A stretch of DNA of 64,000 nucleotides from DATBJG01 sp963790545. Its GTDB lineage: Bacteria > Acidobacteriota > Vicinamibacteria > Vicinamibacterales > JAMQPK01. Below, one piece after another: positions 16,977 to 27,300 of this stretch. Numbering within the stretch: position 1 is the stretch's first letter; the number at the start of each line of letters is the position of its first letter. The position numbers and the translations under genes were made by a program. Below the pieces are notes generated by a model that made no database searches, had not been told where the DNA came from, and was given only the letters and a program-made list of their open reading frames with translations. Location: contig CAWBPA010000017.1 of assembly GCA_963790545.1 (NCBI GenBank), positions 124,001 through 188,000 of the forward strand. The letters are read 5' to 3'.

Positions 16977-17981
16977 TTACCGGGCAGACGTCCCTCGCTC
17001 CCCTGCTCGCGCCGCCGCCAGGATATTGCGCATGGCGTAGTTGCCTTCATGGCAGGCGTACTCGAACATCCCCTGCGCCTGCGACTTGAGGTCGAGCGCC
17101 GCGGTCCACGGTTTCGCCCACGTGTGAGGGTCGTCGGCGGTCACTTCATACCGGAGCGTGTTGTCGTCCACCCGCGTAAACCGTTCGACCAGATGTAACG
17201 TCGCACCAGACCCGCGATAGTTCGTCTTGTCCGTGAAATTCGTCACGCCAACGACCAGCGTTGTGCCTTCCCAGCGGGCACGCGAGTCGCCGAAGTACTG
17301 GCGGATTGCGGACGAGAGATGCGGCCGCGGTTCGCCTTGCGCCGGGTCCAGCGCAATGACGCGCGTGTCGTGAATCATCTCGTAGGAAATCGCTACGTAG
17401 CCGGGACTCTGCACGATGCGAACATTCGCGTTATACACCGTGGGGAACACGACGGTCGGCAACCCCCGCGTAATGCAGCGGTCCCACGTTGCCAGGTCTT
17501 CGGGGCCGTTGAACGGCCCGCCGCCACCGCTGCCCCGTGGGAGCGACGCGAGACGACGCCGGGCTTCGGGCGTTGCGGGAGGAACTCGACCGTCGGGCGG
17601 ATCGATCACGATCGACGTTCGCCGCGACGTGAGGCGACGCTCGAGCCAGTGCGGCGGAGGCGAGGTGGCGGACCCGACCTGTCCGGCCGTAGACCGATCC
17701 GCGGTTTCCAGATCGAAGTCCGAATTGTCGGAGCGAAGCTGACCCTGGATACGTGCTTCGCGGTCAGCGAATTCCTGATCCGTCAGCACTTGTCGAGTGC
17801 CGAACGCGGCCGGTCGCTCGAACGGCACGCTGAGCTCGGCTTCGCTCGTCCAGGTTCCCTGCAGGTCGGGATCGCCCCACGACGTGCGAGGCGCGGTCGA
17901 GTGCTGCGCGGATACGGCGAGCGATCCAAGAGCGCCGACAATCACCAAGGCTCCGAATGACGCCCGAGGGTTCATGAGCAT
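16977..17981 (-). CDS. Secreted PDLxGIW-family protein, copy 1 of the 17-28 kb locus
   Basis: The start at 17981 puts a leader (FGALVIVGALGSLAVSAQ) first; it begins two bases after the upstream gene's stop, so the two are coupled. Family marks in order: WGDPDLQGTWTSEAE, SIVIDPPDGRVPPATPEARR, a Cys-containing WDRCITRGLPTVVFP, RWEGTTLVVGVTNFTDKTNY, VERFTRVDDNTLRYEVTADD, TWAKPWTAAL and FEYACHEGNYAMRNILAAAR. Beta-rich, periplasmic, no known activity. The conserved Cys/His pair in YACHEGNY may matter. Paralogues lie at 21733 and 22904, with a remote one at 6430. Confidence 0.86.
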   Translation of the reverse strand: MLMNPRASFGALVIVGALGSLAVSAQHSTAPRTSWGDPDLQGTWTSEAELSVPFERPAAFGTRQVLTDQEFADREARIQGQLRSDNSDFDLETADRSTAGQVGSATSPPPHWLERRLTSRRTSIVIDPPDGRVPPATPEARRRLASLPRGSGGGGPFNGPEDLATWDRCITRGLPTVVFPTVYNANVRIVQSPGYVAISYEMIHDTRVIALDPAQGEPRPHLSSAIRQYFGDSRARWEGTTLVVGVTNFTDKTNYRGSGATLHLVERFTRVDDNTLRYEVTADDPHTWAKPWTAALDLKSQAQGMFEYACHEGNYAMRNILAAARAGERGTSAR

Positions 17982-17983
17982 GA

Positions 17984-19354
17984 TTAGTTTCCGGCGGTTG
18001 TCGTGGCGCCGCGTCCTTCCACGGTATACGTGAAGAATCCGATCATCATCTCTTCCCACGTCTGATCGCCCCATCTGACGGTCGCAGCCGGATCCGGATT
18101 GTTGAGGTTGCCGGATGAATTGTCGAAATGCGCGACGACATGGATCTTCGATCCCTTGGGCAAACTGAGCGGTTCGGCCAGCCAGTAGTCAGTTTGCCAG
18201 CCGAAATCGTACTTCGGCACGCTCAGGATGATTTCGCGGCGGCCATCCGGATAGATTGCCGTGTAAGTCATGTCCTTGCCCCGCAGGTGCATGTGCGGGT
18301 GCATGGTCCACACCTTTACATCGTCGGCAAAGGTAGCTTCGGATTCGACCTGGTGGTTTGGCGCACCGGGTGGCAGCGCGAACATCGGGTTGGCAATAAT
18401 CCCAGTCCTGATTTCACGCGTCGGCGGCTCTTTCGCAAAGATCAATCCGATCTTCGATCGGTCCTTCGACGGCGCACCGTTGGTGGTGTAGTGAACCTGG
18501 AACACCAGGGTCGACCCTGCCGGAATGCGCTTGGCCGTTCCTGGCTCGTGGATGGGCGCGTCTTCGCCGACCGCCCAATTCACGAGCATAACCGCATTGG
18601 CGCGCCGCGATAGCTGCGCCGCCTGGGACCCTTCCGCACGTTCCCGCTGCGGTCGGGGCGTGGGTGTCTGCCCTTCCGGCACGATCGGTCTGATGCTGAC
18701 CACGTTCGGCCGCGTACTTCGCTCCGGCTCGATCACCGAAACGATGATGTGATGCACGTGCTCGGGATCGCCAGCCCGGACTTCCCCGGCCTGCATCCAG
18801 CGGTCTTCTTTGAAATTGGTCGGCACCTCGAAGTACTGATAGTCGATCGTCCCGTCGGCGGGGATCTGATACTCGTCAGGCATCTCGAAGACCAGGTCGG
18901 GCGTCCCAATCTGCCATCCCGCCGCAAATTTCGGGAGCGGCGGCATGGCTGACGGATTGCCCTGCCGCGCGCCGCCATTGGCCCACTTCACGATCGTGTC
19001 GATTTCCTGTTGTGTGAGACTGCGATCGTTGCGGAACTTGCCGTGCTGTGGGTCCGCGTCCCACGGCGGCATTTCGCGCGCCAGAACCTTCTCGCGAATC
19101 GAGCGGGCCCAGGGACGAACATCCTGGTAAGTGATGAACGACATCGGTGCAATTTCGCCAGGCCGATGGCAACTGACACATTTCCGGTACATGATCGGCG
19201 CCACGTCTGCGCTGAACGTCGGCGCACCTTCCGTAGGCGGTACGCGAGGCTCCTGTGGAGCGCCGCCGGTCACGACCGTCCCGAACGCGCCAAACGTGGC
19301 GACCGCCACGGTCAGCGCTATCCCACGAACCCTGGCAAATCGCGCGAGTTTCAT
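17984..19354 (-). CDS. Cytochrome c / copper monooxygenase-like fusion protein
   Basis: 456 residues with leader. A c-type haem site YRKCVSCHRPGEIAPMSF lies near residue 55, with MPPWDADP and LTQQEIDTIVKWANGGA completing a small cytochrome domain. The second part resembles the copper type II ascorbate-dependent monooxygenase fold: DPEHVHHIIV, VFQVHYTTNG, WTMHPHMHLRGKDM and VVAHFDNSSGNLNNPDP supply His and Met ligands for two copper sites. A periplasmic electron-carrying oxygenase or copper/haem redox protein is likely; substrate unknown. It is intact and lies between the PVA-dehydrogenase-like gene and a PDLxGIW gene. Confidence 0.9.
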   Translation of the reverse strand: MKLARFARVRGIALTVAVATFGAFGTVVTGGAPQEPRVPPTEGAPTFSADVAPIMYRKCVSCHRPGEIAPMSFITYQDVRPWARSIREKVLAREMPPWDADPQHGKFRNDRSLTQQEIDTIVKWANGGARQGNPSAMPPLPKFAAGWQIGTPDLVFEMPDEYQIPADGTIDYQYFEVPTNFKEDRWMQAGEVRAGDPEHVHHIIVSVIEPERSTRPNVVSIRPIVPEGQTPTPRPQRERAEGSQAAQLSRRANAVMLVNWAVGEDAPIHEPGTAKRIPAGSTLVFQVHYTTNGAPSKDRSKIGLIFAKEPPTREIRTGIIANPMFALPPGAPNHQVESEATFADDVKVWTMHPHMHLRGKDMTYTAIYPDGRREIILSVPKYDFGWQTDYWLAEPLSLPKGSKIHVVAHFDNSSGNLNNPDPAATVRWGDQTWEEMMIGFFTYTVEGRGATTTAGN

Positions 19355-19457
19355 GATCTCTCCAAAATAGGCTTTCGGCTTTAGCCTACCAACCGGTCGG
19401 TCAGTCCCTTTCTCAGTTTACGCCCCTGGCTGGCGACGGGCAATCGCTTTCGACGCC

Positions 19458-21249
19458 TCAGTCCACGCCGAACGCGAGCAACACGTTACCGGCACGGCCA
19501 CCGAAGGCGCCGTACCCGGAATTGACGAACAGCATGCCGCCGGCAATCGCCGGTCCCGGGCCCAGCATTGAGGCACCCTTTGCCTGCACGCCGTTGACGG
19601 TTTCAAACTCGCGGTTCGTGTCGAACTCCCACACGATCGTGCCATCGCGCGACGAGTACGCGCGAAGCGCGCCATCGTTGGAACCAGAAAACACCACGCC
19701 GGACAAAGCCGTCACGGCCGCCGATTGGGCCGCGTTGCACCCGCGGCCGGCGGTGCAGGTCAGCGGTGGTGGCGCACGCAAACCACACCCGCTCTCCCGT
19801 CGCGACTTTCACCGCGTGCAACCCGCCGGGTTGCGGATGGGTAATGTCAGAGACGGCGAAGTAGGCATTCTCCGCGTCGATGGCGGACCCCCATTCGATA
19901 CCACCAAGCACACCACCCTGACCGGCGCGATATTGCCAGACGACGGCCCCGTCACGGTCAGGATCCATCGCAAAACCGACACCCGACTTCTGGCCGATGA
20001 CGATGATGTCCTTCCCGTCGGGAAGCGTCGCGAGCATCGGCGGGCTGCCGAAGTCGTAGTCTGGACCGTTCCGCTCGGGGCAGTTGGGATTCTGTGCCCC
20101 AGACCGGCAGTTGCTGATGTAGATATCGTTCGGCGTGACTTGTTGGATCCACCGAATCTTGCCAGTTGCGAGCTCGAGTGCGACGACGGCGTCGCTCGAC
20201 GGTTGCGGCGGGCCGCTGTACGTGTTGCCTGTTCCAACATAAAGGAGGCGACGCTTGACATCGACCGTGGGCGCCGACCAGATGCCGGACCCAGATGGTC
20301 CCCAGAGGGTCACGCCTGCGGTGCTCTTGCCGCGCGGTCGCGCCTCGTCCTCGATCATGTAGGTCTTCCACTCGATCGTCCCAGTTTTCGCGTCGAGCGC
20401 CACGATGCTGCCGCGGAATGTGCAGCAGCCGTATTTTGGATCTGAGCCTTGTGCCTCCTCGTACGACGAGACTGGCACGTACAGTCGACCCTCGTGCACT
20501 GTCGGCGCGCCGGTAACGCGCGCAAGGGGATGGGTCTCGACTTTTCGTATCCAGAGTTGCCGCCCGGTTTCAGCATCGAGTGCGTAGGCGTTCGCCGCAG
20601 TGTCGCCGAAGTAAACTTCTCGTGATCCCAGGACAATGGCGGTCCGCACTCCTCCGCTGGCACTGAACGTCCAGTAGATACAGCCCGTTCGCGCGTCAAG
20701 CGAATACACCGTTCCGTTCTGGCTGCCGACGAACACACGACCGCCGCCAACCGTTGGCTGCGCCCAGGCGGACGATGCGTCGGGAAATCCAAATGCCCAT
20801 TTGAGCGTCAGCCGCGTCACGTCGCGAGCCGTGAGACCAGCCTGGTCATCACGCTGAAACCGCGTGTTGGTGATGGTCGGGCTCCAGCCGTTCCACGACG
20901 GGGCGATACCTTGTGCCGGAAACACCACGTCCTTCGCGCATCGTCCCTTGCCCACACCAGCCACGTCACCCTGGACGGTTTTGCCGGTGACGAACTCGGC
21001 CACGGCGCGTCGCTCTGGTCCGCTCATCTGCGCGCCCTGAACGCGCATGGCGCCATTGACGAGGCTCTCGATCACAGTTTGAGGGGTTCTTGAGCGCAGC
21101 GCTTCCGGGCCTGGCGCGCGGGAATCGGGCTCGCCCGTATGGCAGCTCGCGCAGCGGGTGCGAAACAGCTGCTCACCATCGGGCGTCTGGGCCACAGCCG
21201 GCACAGACAGCAAGAGGACGATGAGAAGGCCGGCGACAATCCTGAGCAC
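19458..21249 (-). CDS. PQQ-dependent dehydrogenase with cytochrome c domain, polyvinyl-alcohol-dehydrogenase-like (one frameshift)
   Basis: About 597 residues after correction. A leader is followed by a cytochrome c site (FRTRCASCHTGE). Then comes a beta-propeller with repeating DARTGxxxWxF blades such as GTVYSLDARTGCIYWTFSAS and GSIVALDAKTGTIEWKT, and the adjacent-cysteine pair YGCCTF typical of PQQ enzymes. At about 19775 an extra T in TTT shifts frame (GERVWF to RAPPPLTCTAGRGC); the last blades run to TGA at 19458. Separate stretches are 19603-21249 and 19458-19781. This domain order is that of polyvinyl alcohol dehydrogenase (cytochrome), a periplasmic alcohol oxidase feeding electrons to the chain. 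Confidence 0.83.
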
Positions 21250-21257
21250 CGAGTCCC

Positions 21258-21722
21258 CTACCGGCCGCCCGGGGATGTCGGTGCCTTCGTGCCTTCGCTG
21301 GGATCGGCTCCGTCCTTGGGCGCGCCTGTGCCCGATGAGCCAAGAAACAGGATGCGGCCGTCAGGGAATGTGACGTTGCGACCGTTCGCCCGGAGCAGCG
21401 TGTGATCTCTGGCTTGATAGCCGTCCACGACGATGGCCGTACCAATCTTCAACGAGTCCTTCGTGACGCCGCGCCTGAACAGCGAGTTCGGGCTTCCCCC
21501 TTCAACCATCCAGACTTCCGTCGAGCCGTTCGGCTTCGGGACCTCAACATGAATCCAGGCGTGCGGGTTCACCCACTCGACTTTGACGATGCGCCCTTTC
21601 AGCAACACCGGACGGTTCGGATCGAATTCGCCTCCGAAGGCATGGTGTGCACCGAGCGGTCTCGACACGCCCACAAGCGCTGCGCAAACACCAACAATTG
21701 CCATTGACAGTCTGATTTGCAT
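21258..21722 (-). CDS. DUF6152 family secreted protein
   Basis: 154 residues. GGAG upstream and the leader MQIRLSMAIVGVCAALVGVS fix the ATG at 21722. The mature part has GAHHAFGGEFD, VLLKGRIVKVEWVNPHAWIH, TEVWMVEGGSPNSLFRRGVT and DGYQARDHTLLRANGRNVTF. HHAF and NPHAW are the family signature, shared with the gene at 5968. It stops eight bases before the PQQ gene and starts ten bases after a PDLxGIW gene, so it is part of that operon. Unknown periplasmic role; conserved His residues would suit metal or haem handling. Confidence 0.88.
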   Translation of the reverse strand: MQIRLSMAIVGVCAALVGVSRPLGAHHAFGGEFDPNRPVLLKGRIVKVEWVNPHAWIHVEVPKPNGSTEVWMVEGGSPNSLFRRGVTKDSLKIGTAIVVDGYQARDHTLLRANGRNVTFPDGRILFLGSSGTGAPKDGADPSEGTKAPTSPGGR

Positions 21723-21732
21723 CGATGGGCTC

Positions 21733-22813
21733 CTACGGCTTGGTCGCCTCCCGATCGCGCTGCCGCGCGCCGCGAAGAATGTTTTCCAGCGCGTAGTTGG
21801 CTTCGTGGCAGGCGTACTCGTAGATATGCTCGTCGGTGGCCGGCCACACGTACTCGCCAGTCCATGGTTTTTCCCACGTCGTTGGATCGTCAATCGTGAA
21901 GCGATAGAGCAGCGCTCTGTCGCCGACGCGGGTAAAGCGCTCGACCACGTGCAGATTCTCACTCGATCCGCGGAACCTGGTCTTCTCGGTGAAATTGGTG
22001 GTGTCGACGACAAGCGTGTCGCCTTCCCAGTGGCCGACGGAGTCACCCAACCACTTTCGGATGGTCTTGGGAAGATGCTGTGCGTTCATACGAACGATAC
22101 GCGCATCGTGCACCATCTCGGTGAGAATCATGACCGAGTCGGGCGTCTGCACGATCTGATGGAGGTTGTTATAGAAGTAATTCGGCAGCACGGGCGGACC
22201 TGATGTCGATCCAAATCCGAGCAGGCAGCGCTCGCCGAGCGGCCGGCGCTCGGGGTCGTCGTAAGCGCCTGCAGGTTCAAGTCCGGGATCGTTGCGCTCG
22301 GTCGCGTCAGACGTGGGCCTGGCCAGCAACTTTGCCACTCGTTGACGTCCGGCCGGCGTCAGCGCCGGGACCTTGCCGTCGGGCGGATCGATGATGAGCG
22401 ACGTGCGACGCTCTCCATTGACAATCGTGTACGACGAACCCGGATCGAGCCAGAACGTGTTGTAGCCGCCAACGTTCTCCGGCAGGACCGACCGAGCCGT
22501 CCCCACCCTTTGGAGGTGCCGAGCGATCGCCGCTGATTGGCCGATCGCCTTGCTCCAGCCGCGCGGCCACCATTTTTTCGAGCTTCTCGGCCTCTTCCTT
22601 GGTCAGGACGGCCTTGAGCCCGGCTGGACGCTCCAGCGGAGTCACCGTGGCCAGATCGTACATGCCTTGAAGGTCGGGACGCCCGTCGGGCGTGCGAGGC
22701 GGCGTGTAAAGCTTCCCGGCAGTTTGCGCAGAGATTCCTGTGCGCGGCACGGACACGACAGCCACTGCCACAGCCATCACGGTTGCCAACATGACACAGT
22801 AAGAGCGCATCAC
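21733..22813 (-). CDS. Secreted PDLxGIW-family protein, copy 2 (one frameshift)
   Basis: The leader begins MMRSYCVMLATVMAVAVAVV at 22813. Family marks are DGRPDLQGMYDLATVTPLER, KEEAEKLEKMVAARLEQGDR, SLIIDPPDGKVPALTPAGRQ, ERCLLGFGSTSGPP, GHWEGDTLVVDTTNFTEKTR, VERFTRVGDRALLYRFTIDD and YEYACHEANYALENILRGAR. A one-base break near 22480 separates the N-terminal 100 residues (22307-22813) from the rest (21733-22506). It shares most motifs with the gene at 16977. Confidence 0.8.
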
Positions 22814-22821
22814 ACCCTCGC

Positions 22822-22896
22822 TCGGCGGGTCTAACCACCTTCGCCAAGGCTACGGTGGTCCGCCGTAGCTTTACGCGAAGGCGGAAGACCCGCCTC
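22822..22896. repeat. Complex intergenic hairpin
   Basis: GGCGGGTCT and AGACCCGCC form an outer stem, and CACCTTCGC / GCGAAGG and CTACGG / CCGTAG nested inner stems. It separates two PDLxGIW genes on the same strand and may act as terminator or mRNA-stability element. Confidence 0.65.
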
Positions 22897-22903
22897 TACA
22901 CTG

Positions 22904-23776
22904 CTATCGGCCAAGCGGCTGCTTCCGCCACTGGCCGTATATCAATTCTTCCACGAACTCCACACATTTGAAGTCCATGATTTGCGCGTTTTTTTCCTGA
23001 CGCCGATAGAGCGGCATGCTCATCTTCCACGGCCGCGTAAACACCTTCGGATCTTCGATCGTGGCCTCGTACCACATCAGGTCGGGAGTCGTGCGGGTAT
23101 ACCGTTCGACAACGTGCAGTTCGTCACTGTGAAAGTTCCCGGCCCGGTCGAACCACGTCTGGTCGTTCTGCCCAGTGACGTCTACGACGAGGGTGTCGCC
23201 GTCCCAGCGGGCCACAGACTGCCCCATCCAGGATTCGGCGGGAGGTGGCCCCGGATTCTTGAGATACACGTTCCGAACCGCGCCCGCATATTCGTACGCA
23301 ATGAATATGGCGCCGGCACTCTGCAGAATCTGAAACGGATACGGCATGTAGGTGGCGCGCGGCACCCCCGGCAGGTAACACTTGATCTCCGGGTCTGCGG
23401 TCAGCCACTTCTCTTGATTCTCTTGCTTTCTGGCGAGGGCCCACGGCTGATACGGAATCTCGTCCCCCTCGACGACGCCGAGACCGGGAGGCACCGAGCC
23501 GACGGCACCAAATGCGAGCACGGGTGGAGCAGGCACAGGACCGTAGGGCCCCGCCCTGAGTGCCATGGCGGGTCGCGCGATATGCGGTTGAATGTCGTAG
23601 TGCGCTTCGTTGAGCGCCTGCCAGATTCCGTTCAGATCGGGCTTGCCGTCAGGCATGCGCGCCATGCGAGGGGTGGCGGGTTGCTGACTTGCAACCGGCA
23701 TGGCAGCCACTGCGAGAACCGCCCCGACCCCGGCCGACACGACGAGGACTCCCAGGCTCCGAACGGTGTTCCACAT
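22904..23776 (-). CDS. Secreted PDLxGIW-family protein, copy 3
   Basis: 290 residues, intact. The leader is LGVLVVSAGVGAVLAVAAMP. Then MPDGKPDLNGIWQALNEAHY, PEIKCYLPGVPRATYMPYPF, QILQSAGAIFIAYEYAGAVR, RWDGDTLVVDVTGQNDQTWF, LHVVERYTRTTPDLMWYEAT and PRPWKMSMPLYRRQEKNAQI-like end text. The pattern is that of the genes at 16977 and 21733, but CHE is replaced by FKCVEFVEELIYG and the DPPDG segment is missing, so it is a sub-type. Periplasmic, function unknown. Confidence 0.86.
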   Translation of the reverse strand: MWNTVRSLGVLVVSAGVGAVLAVAAMPVASQQPATPRMARMPDGKPDLNGIWQALNEAHYDIQPHIARPAMALRAGPYGPVPAPPVLAFGAVGSVPPGLGVVEGDEIPYQPWALARKQENQEKWLTADPEIKCYLPGVPRATYMPYPFQILQSAGAIFIAYEYAGAVRNVYLKNPGPPPAESWMGQSVARWDGDTLVVDVTGQNDQTWFDRAGNFHSDELHVVERYTRTTPDLMWYEATIEDPKVFTRPWKMSMPLYRRQEKNAQIMDFKCVEFVEELIYGQWRKQPLGR

Positions 23777-23794
23777 ACAACGATCCTCCGCAAG

Positions 23795-23895
23795 GCTGCA
23801 CGCGGAGTTCGCCGAGTATCCGCGGAGGTCGCAGAGGAATACAGACTAAAAACTTCTCTGCGTGCTCTGCGACCTCAGCGTCCTCAGCGTTGAAA
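23795..23895. repeat. Imperfect inverted repeat (GCAGAG / CTCTGC type)
   Basis: Arms such as GCGGAGGTCGCAGAGGAA and TTCTCTGCGTGCTCTGCGAC flank an AT-rich centre. It belongs to the same kind of dispersed palindrome as 51431-51504 and 55822-55900. Confidence 0.65.
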
Positions 23896-23923
23896 CGTTC
23901 ACGAGCTTTTTGGCTCGTCCTTC

Positions 23924-24304
23924 TTACTGCCGCTTGCCGGTAAACGTGCCCTCCCCGAGGCCGCCCAGCGTGACCGTGCCTTTCATCGCATCATTGTTTT
24001 CCACTGTACCCGAGTATGCCACGTCAATCTTCATACCCTGGACATCGGCCGTGAACGAAAACTGAATGGCACTTCCCTTCACTGTTCCCGTCAGTTCCGC
24101 CTCACCAAGGGTCATCGACGAGTAGTGTCCGGTCAACTTTTCGCCGTCCTGCTTCAGTGTCACGGTCGGCGTGCCCGAGCCGGCGCCCGTTTCGACCTGA
24201 AACAGCCACTTCCCGGTGACGTTGACCTTCGCGTTCTGCGCGGCAAACACGATCGAGCTGGCGAGAACGACCGCCACGAAGACGTTGGCCGAGTGGGTTC
24301 GCAT
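23924..24304 (-). CDS. Small secreted beta-rich protein
   Basis: 126 residues. The leader SANVFVAVVLASSIVFAAQ is followed by VTGKWLFQVETGAGSGTPTV, LKQDGEKLTGHYSSMTLGEA, ELTGTVKGSAIQFSFTADVQ and GTVTLGGLGEGTFTGKRQ. Repeating short strands with GTVxGxxIxF turns suggest a lipocalin-like or extracellular beta-barrel. This type of protein is common beside TonB receptors in Acidobacteria, but I cannot name a function. It lies directly after the receptor-side genes on the same strand. Confidence 0.8.
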   Translation of the reverse strand: MRTHSANVFVAVVLASSIVFAAQNAKVNVTGKWLFQVETGAGSGTPTVTLKQDGEKLTGHYSSMTLGEAELTGTVKGSAIQFSFTADVQGMKIDVAYSGTVENNDAMKGTVTLGGLGEGTFTGKRQ

Positions 24305-24313
24305 ATTCAGCCT

Positions 24314-24345
24314 TTGGGCCTGAGGCGGGCCTCAAAGGCCCGCCC
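24314..24345. terminator. GGCGGGCCT-type hairpin
   Basis: GGCGGGCCTCAAAGGCCCGCC is a near-perfect stem-loop in the short gap downstream of the TonB receptor's neighbour. Without a T-run it could be a REP-like element rather than a terminator. Confidence 0.45.
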
Positions 24346-24365
24346 TGCACGTACCCGTACTCATT

Positions 24366-27300
24366 CTAGAACGTAAACTGGCCGCCGATCTTCACGAAGC
24401 GGCCCTGCAGCACGTTGGTCGGCCGCAGCCACTGGCTGGTGGCACCGTGTTGAACGTCGTGTTCAGCGTAAACGGCCAATTGCTGTTGAACGTGTTGTAC
24501 AAATCGAGATCGGCTCGGAAGGTGTAGCGATTCACCTGGAACCGCTTCGACAGCCGGAGGTCGAGCTGGTGGAGGTTCTCACCCCCGTACACCGTTCCTG
24601 GTTCGATCAGACGCACTCGCTTGGTCGCGGTGGCTCCTGCGGCGAGGTTCCGTCCGAGAGCGGGCGCAATCAGCGCATTCGGTACATCCCAGTCCGCCAC
24701 GATGCTCGGCTGCAACGGGTTCTGCACGCCGCGGCTGAACTGATACGTGCCGCTGAACAGGATGTCCCACGGCAATGTGTGCGAGCCCAGGAGCTTCACG
24801 TCGGGCCGGAACGGGAAGACCTGATCGCACCACTGACCTTCCGGGTTGTCGACATTGCTCGTCCCGGGGGCTGAACCGCGTGAGGGGCAAAAGCTCCGGC
24901 GACGATTCCCGGCGTCGCCGCCACGAGCGGCGCATTACAGGTGTTGTAGGATCGGCGTCCCGCCGCGATTCCACCTTGAATGAAACTGCCATTGGCGAGC
25001 CGGGCATTGACCGTGACGTCGTAACCGGTGAACACGTCGTCGACGCCGCCGAAGTTCTTGGCGTGCGTGACAACGTTCTGGACCCGTCCTTGAAACGTGG
25101 GCTTGATGTCGTACAGACCGCACAGCGGATACCCGCCACCGCCAGGCAGGTTCGGATTGGACGGAGCGTTGATGCAGAACGGCCCGTCATAGCTCGCGTT
25201 ATCGGTCAACTGATTGTCGACCGTGGTCTGGTTTCCGAACGAGCGCCGGCCCCAGCTGGCGTTCAGCGCGATTCGCGGCAAGAGCTCGTGCTGCACGCTG
25301 AGCGAGTACTCCCAGTTGTACGGGCGCACATGCCAGCCCTTCCAGAACCGCTGGATCGTAGGTCGTCGTCGAGGCCACGGCTTGCCAAAATTCGCATTGG
25401 TCGTCGGACCCAGCTCGGCCTGCCTGCACCGAGCCATCCGGGTTGAAAATCGTGAAGTCGCGGTTGAGATCGTTCCACGTTTCGTGTGTCCGTCCGACCG
25501 ATCGTGGTTTGCGGGTTGAGGGCCTGCGGTCGTCACGACGTTCTCGCCGTTCACGTAGCGGGCGACGCTGGCTTTCACGCGCAGTCTTGCCGGTGCCAAA
25601 CAGGTCGTAGGAAACGCCCAGCCGCGGGCTGATATCCTTCCAGTTGTTCGTGTCGAAGCCGGGGAAGTGCACCGCAGGATTCCAGAGACCGGCTGGAAGG
25701 TCCGAGTCGTGCACCTCGCCCTGGTACCAATCGAAGCGCACGCCGGCATTGATCGTCGCCCGCCCCATCGTCCATTTATCCTGGGCGAAGAGACCGACAT
25801 CGGCCTTGATCCCTTCCCGCTGATCCCGCCGGGTCCGCAGCGTCACCGATTGCGGGCAGGGCGGCGCGCCACATGTCGCGTTCGCCGCGCTGAACGTCAT
25901 CGTCAGATCGCCGGTCCACTGTTCGACGGTTCGGCGCGGTCCCTCACTCAAGGTGCCGCCGAACTTGAACGCGTGTGCGCCGGTGACGTACGTCGCCGAT
26001 CCAGAATACGTTCGCAGGACCGAGAAGTGATCGGCCGGCTGGCTCCAGGCAGCAGTGAGCCTGTTGGTCGTCTGCTCCGTAATGGAATAGATCTTCGATG
26101 CCGCGATCGCCGCCGAATCCCAGACCTTCTCCGTGAGGTTGGTGACTTCCGGCTGATACAGCTCCGTGTACTCCTGGTTATAGACGGCAAAGCCGGCCTC
26201 GAACAGTAGTCTGGACGTCTGCGTCCTTGTCCACTTCGACACGGACACGAAGCTGGTGGGCGTGACCTGAACTCCGGTCGCCTCAGGAGCGACCAGCGTG
26301 CTGATACCCCAGTGGTCGCGGTACTTGCTCTGGTCGTCGTGGTAGTACGAGAACTTGTCCTTCGAGCTGATTTGCCAGGTCACGCGTCCCGAGCGGCTGA
26401 CGATGTGACCGTCGTCAATCCCTGGACGGCTCAAGTCCGCCAAATACCGGTGCGCCGAGGGATCCGCGTCGAAATAGGTGTCGGGCACCGTCTTCTCGAC
26501 ACCCCAGTGGCGGAAGGTTGCGTAAAACCAGAGCCTGTCTTTGAGGATCGGGCCCCCAACCGACGGATTGAAGTCCCAGATATTCTGGAGGCGGCTCACG
26601 TTCCGCAGGCGGTTGGTCGAGTTGTACGTCAAATCACCTTGCAGGTTGTCACCCAGGTTGTTCGAATCCCAGCCGTCCCCCGTGTAATTGGCGAACACCG
26701 TGCCACGAAAGGTATTGCCGCCGTCCCGGGGCGCCATGTTGATACGGATGCCGGCGCTGGGCATTTCAGCTGAGTCGGCACCGGTGACGTAGCTGATTTC
26801 CTGGAAGCTTCCGTCATTCCAGTAGACGCCGCTATAGGCGCCGTTGGCTTCCAGATTGTTCAGGCGCATCCCATCGACGGTTTGCACTGAGTCCGCCGAA
26901 CCACGATAGTTCAATGGCGACTGTTGGAGCGTGCCCGATCCACCCACGTCGCGCGACAGGGCGGCGCCACCACCAAACGAGAGGTTCGTCCCCGGAATCA
27001 TGATGCCGACGGCCTGAATATTGCGCCCTGTCGGAATGGCATCGAGGACCTCGCGCGTCATGACCGTGCGCTGAGTAATGTTTTGCGTGTCAACCACCGG
27101 TGACTCGCCAGTCACCGTGATCGTCTCTTCCACTGCGCCAACCCTGAGGTCAGCGTTGACGGCGGCCGTAAAATCCGACGTGAGCTCGATCCCTTCACGC
27201 TTGATCGGTGCTGAACCCCGTCAACGTGAAAGTGACCGTGTAGACGCCAGGCCGCAAGCCTTCCACCTTGTACAGGCCCGCGCCGTCTGTGACTGCCGTC

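Noticed and set aside
20405..20587. Short open frame with cysteine-rich text inside the PQQ gene
   Set aside because: Shadow of the beta-propeller on the opposite strand.
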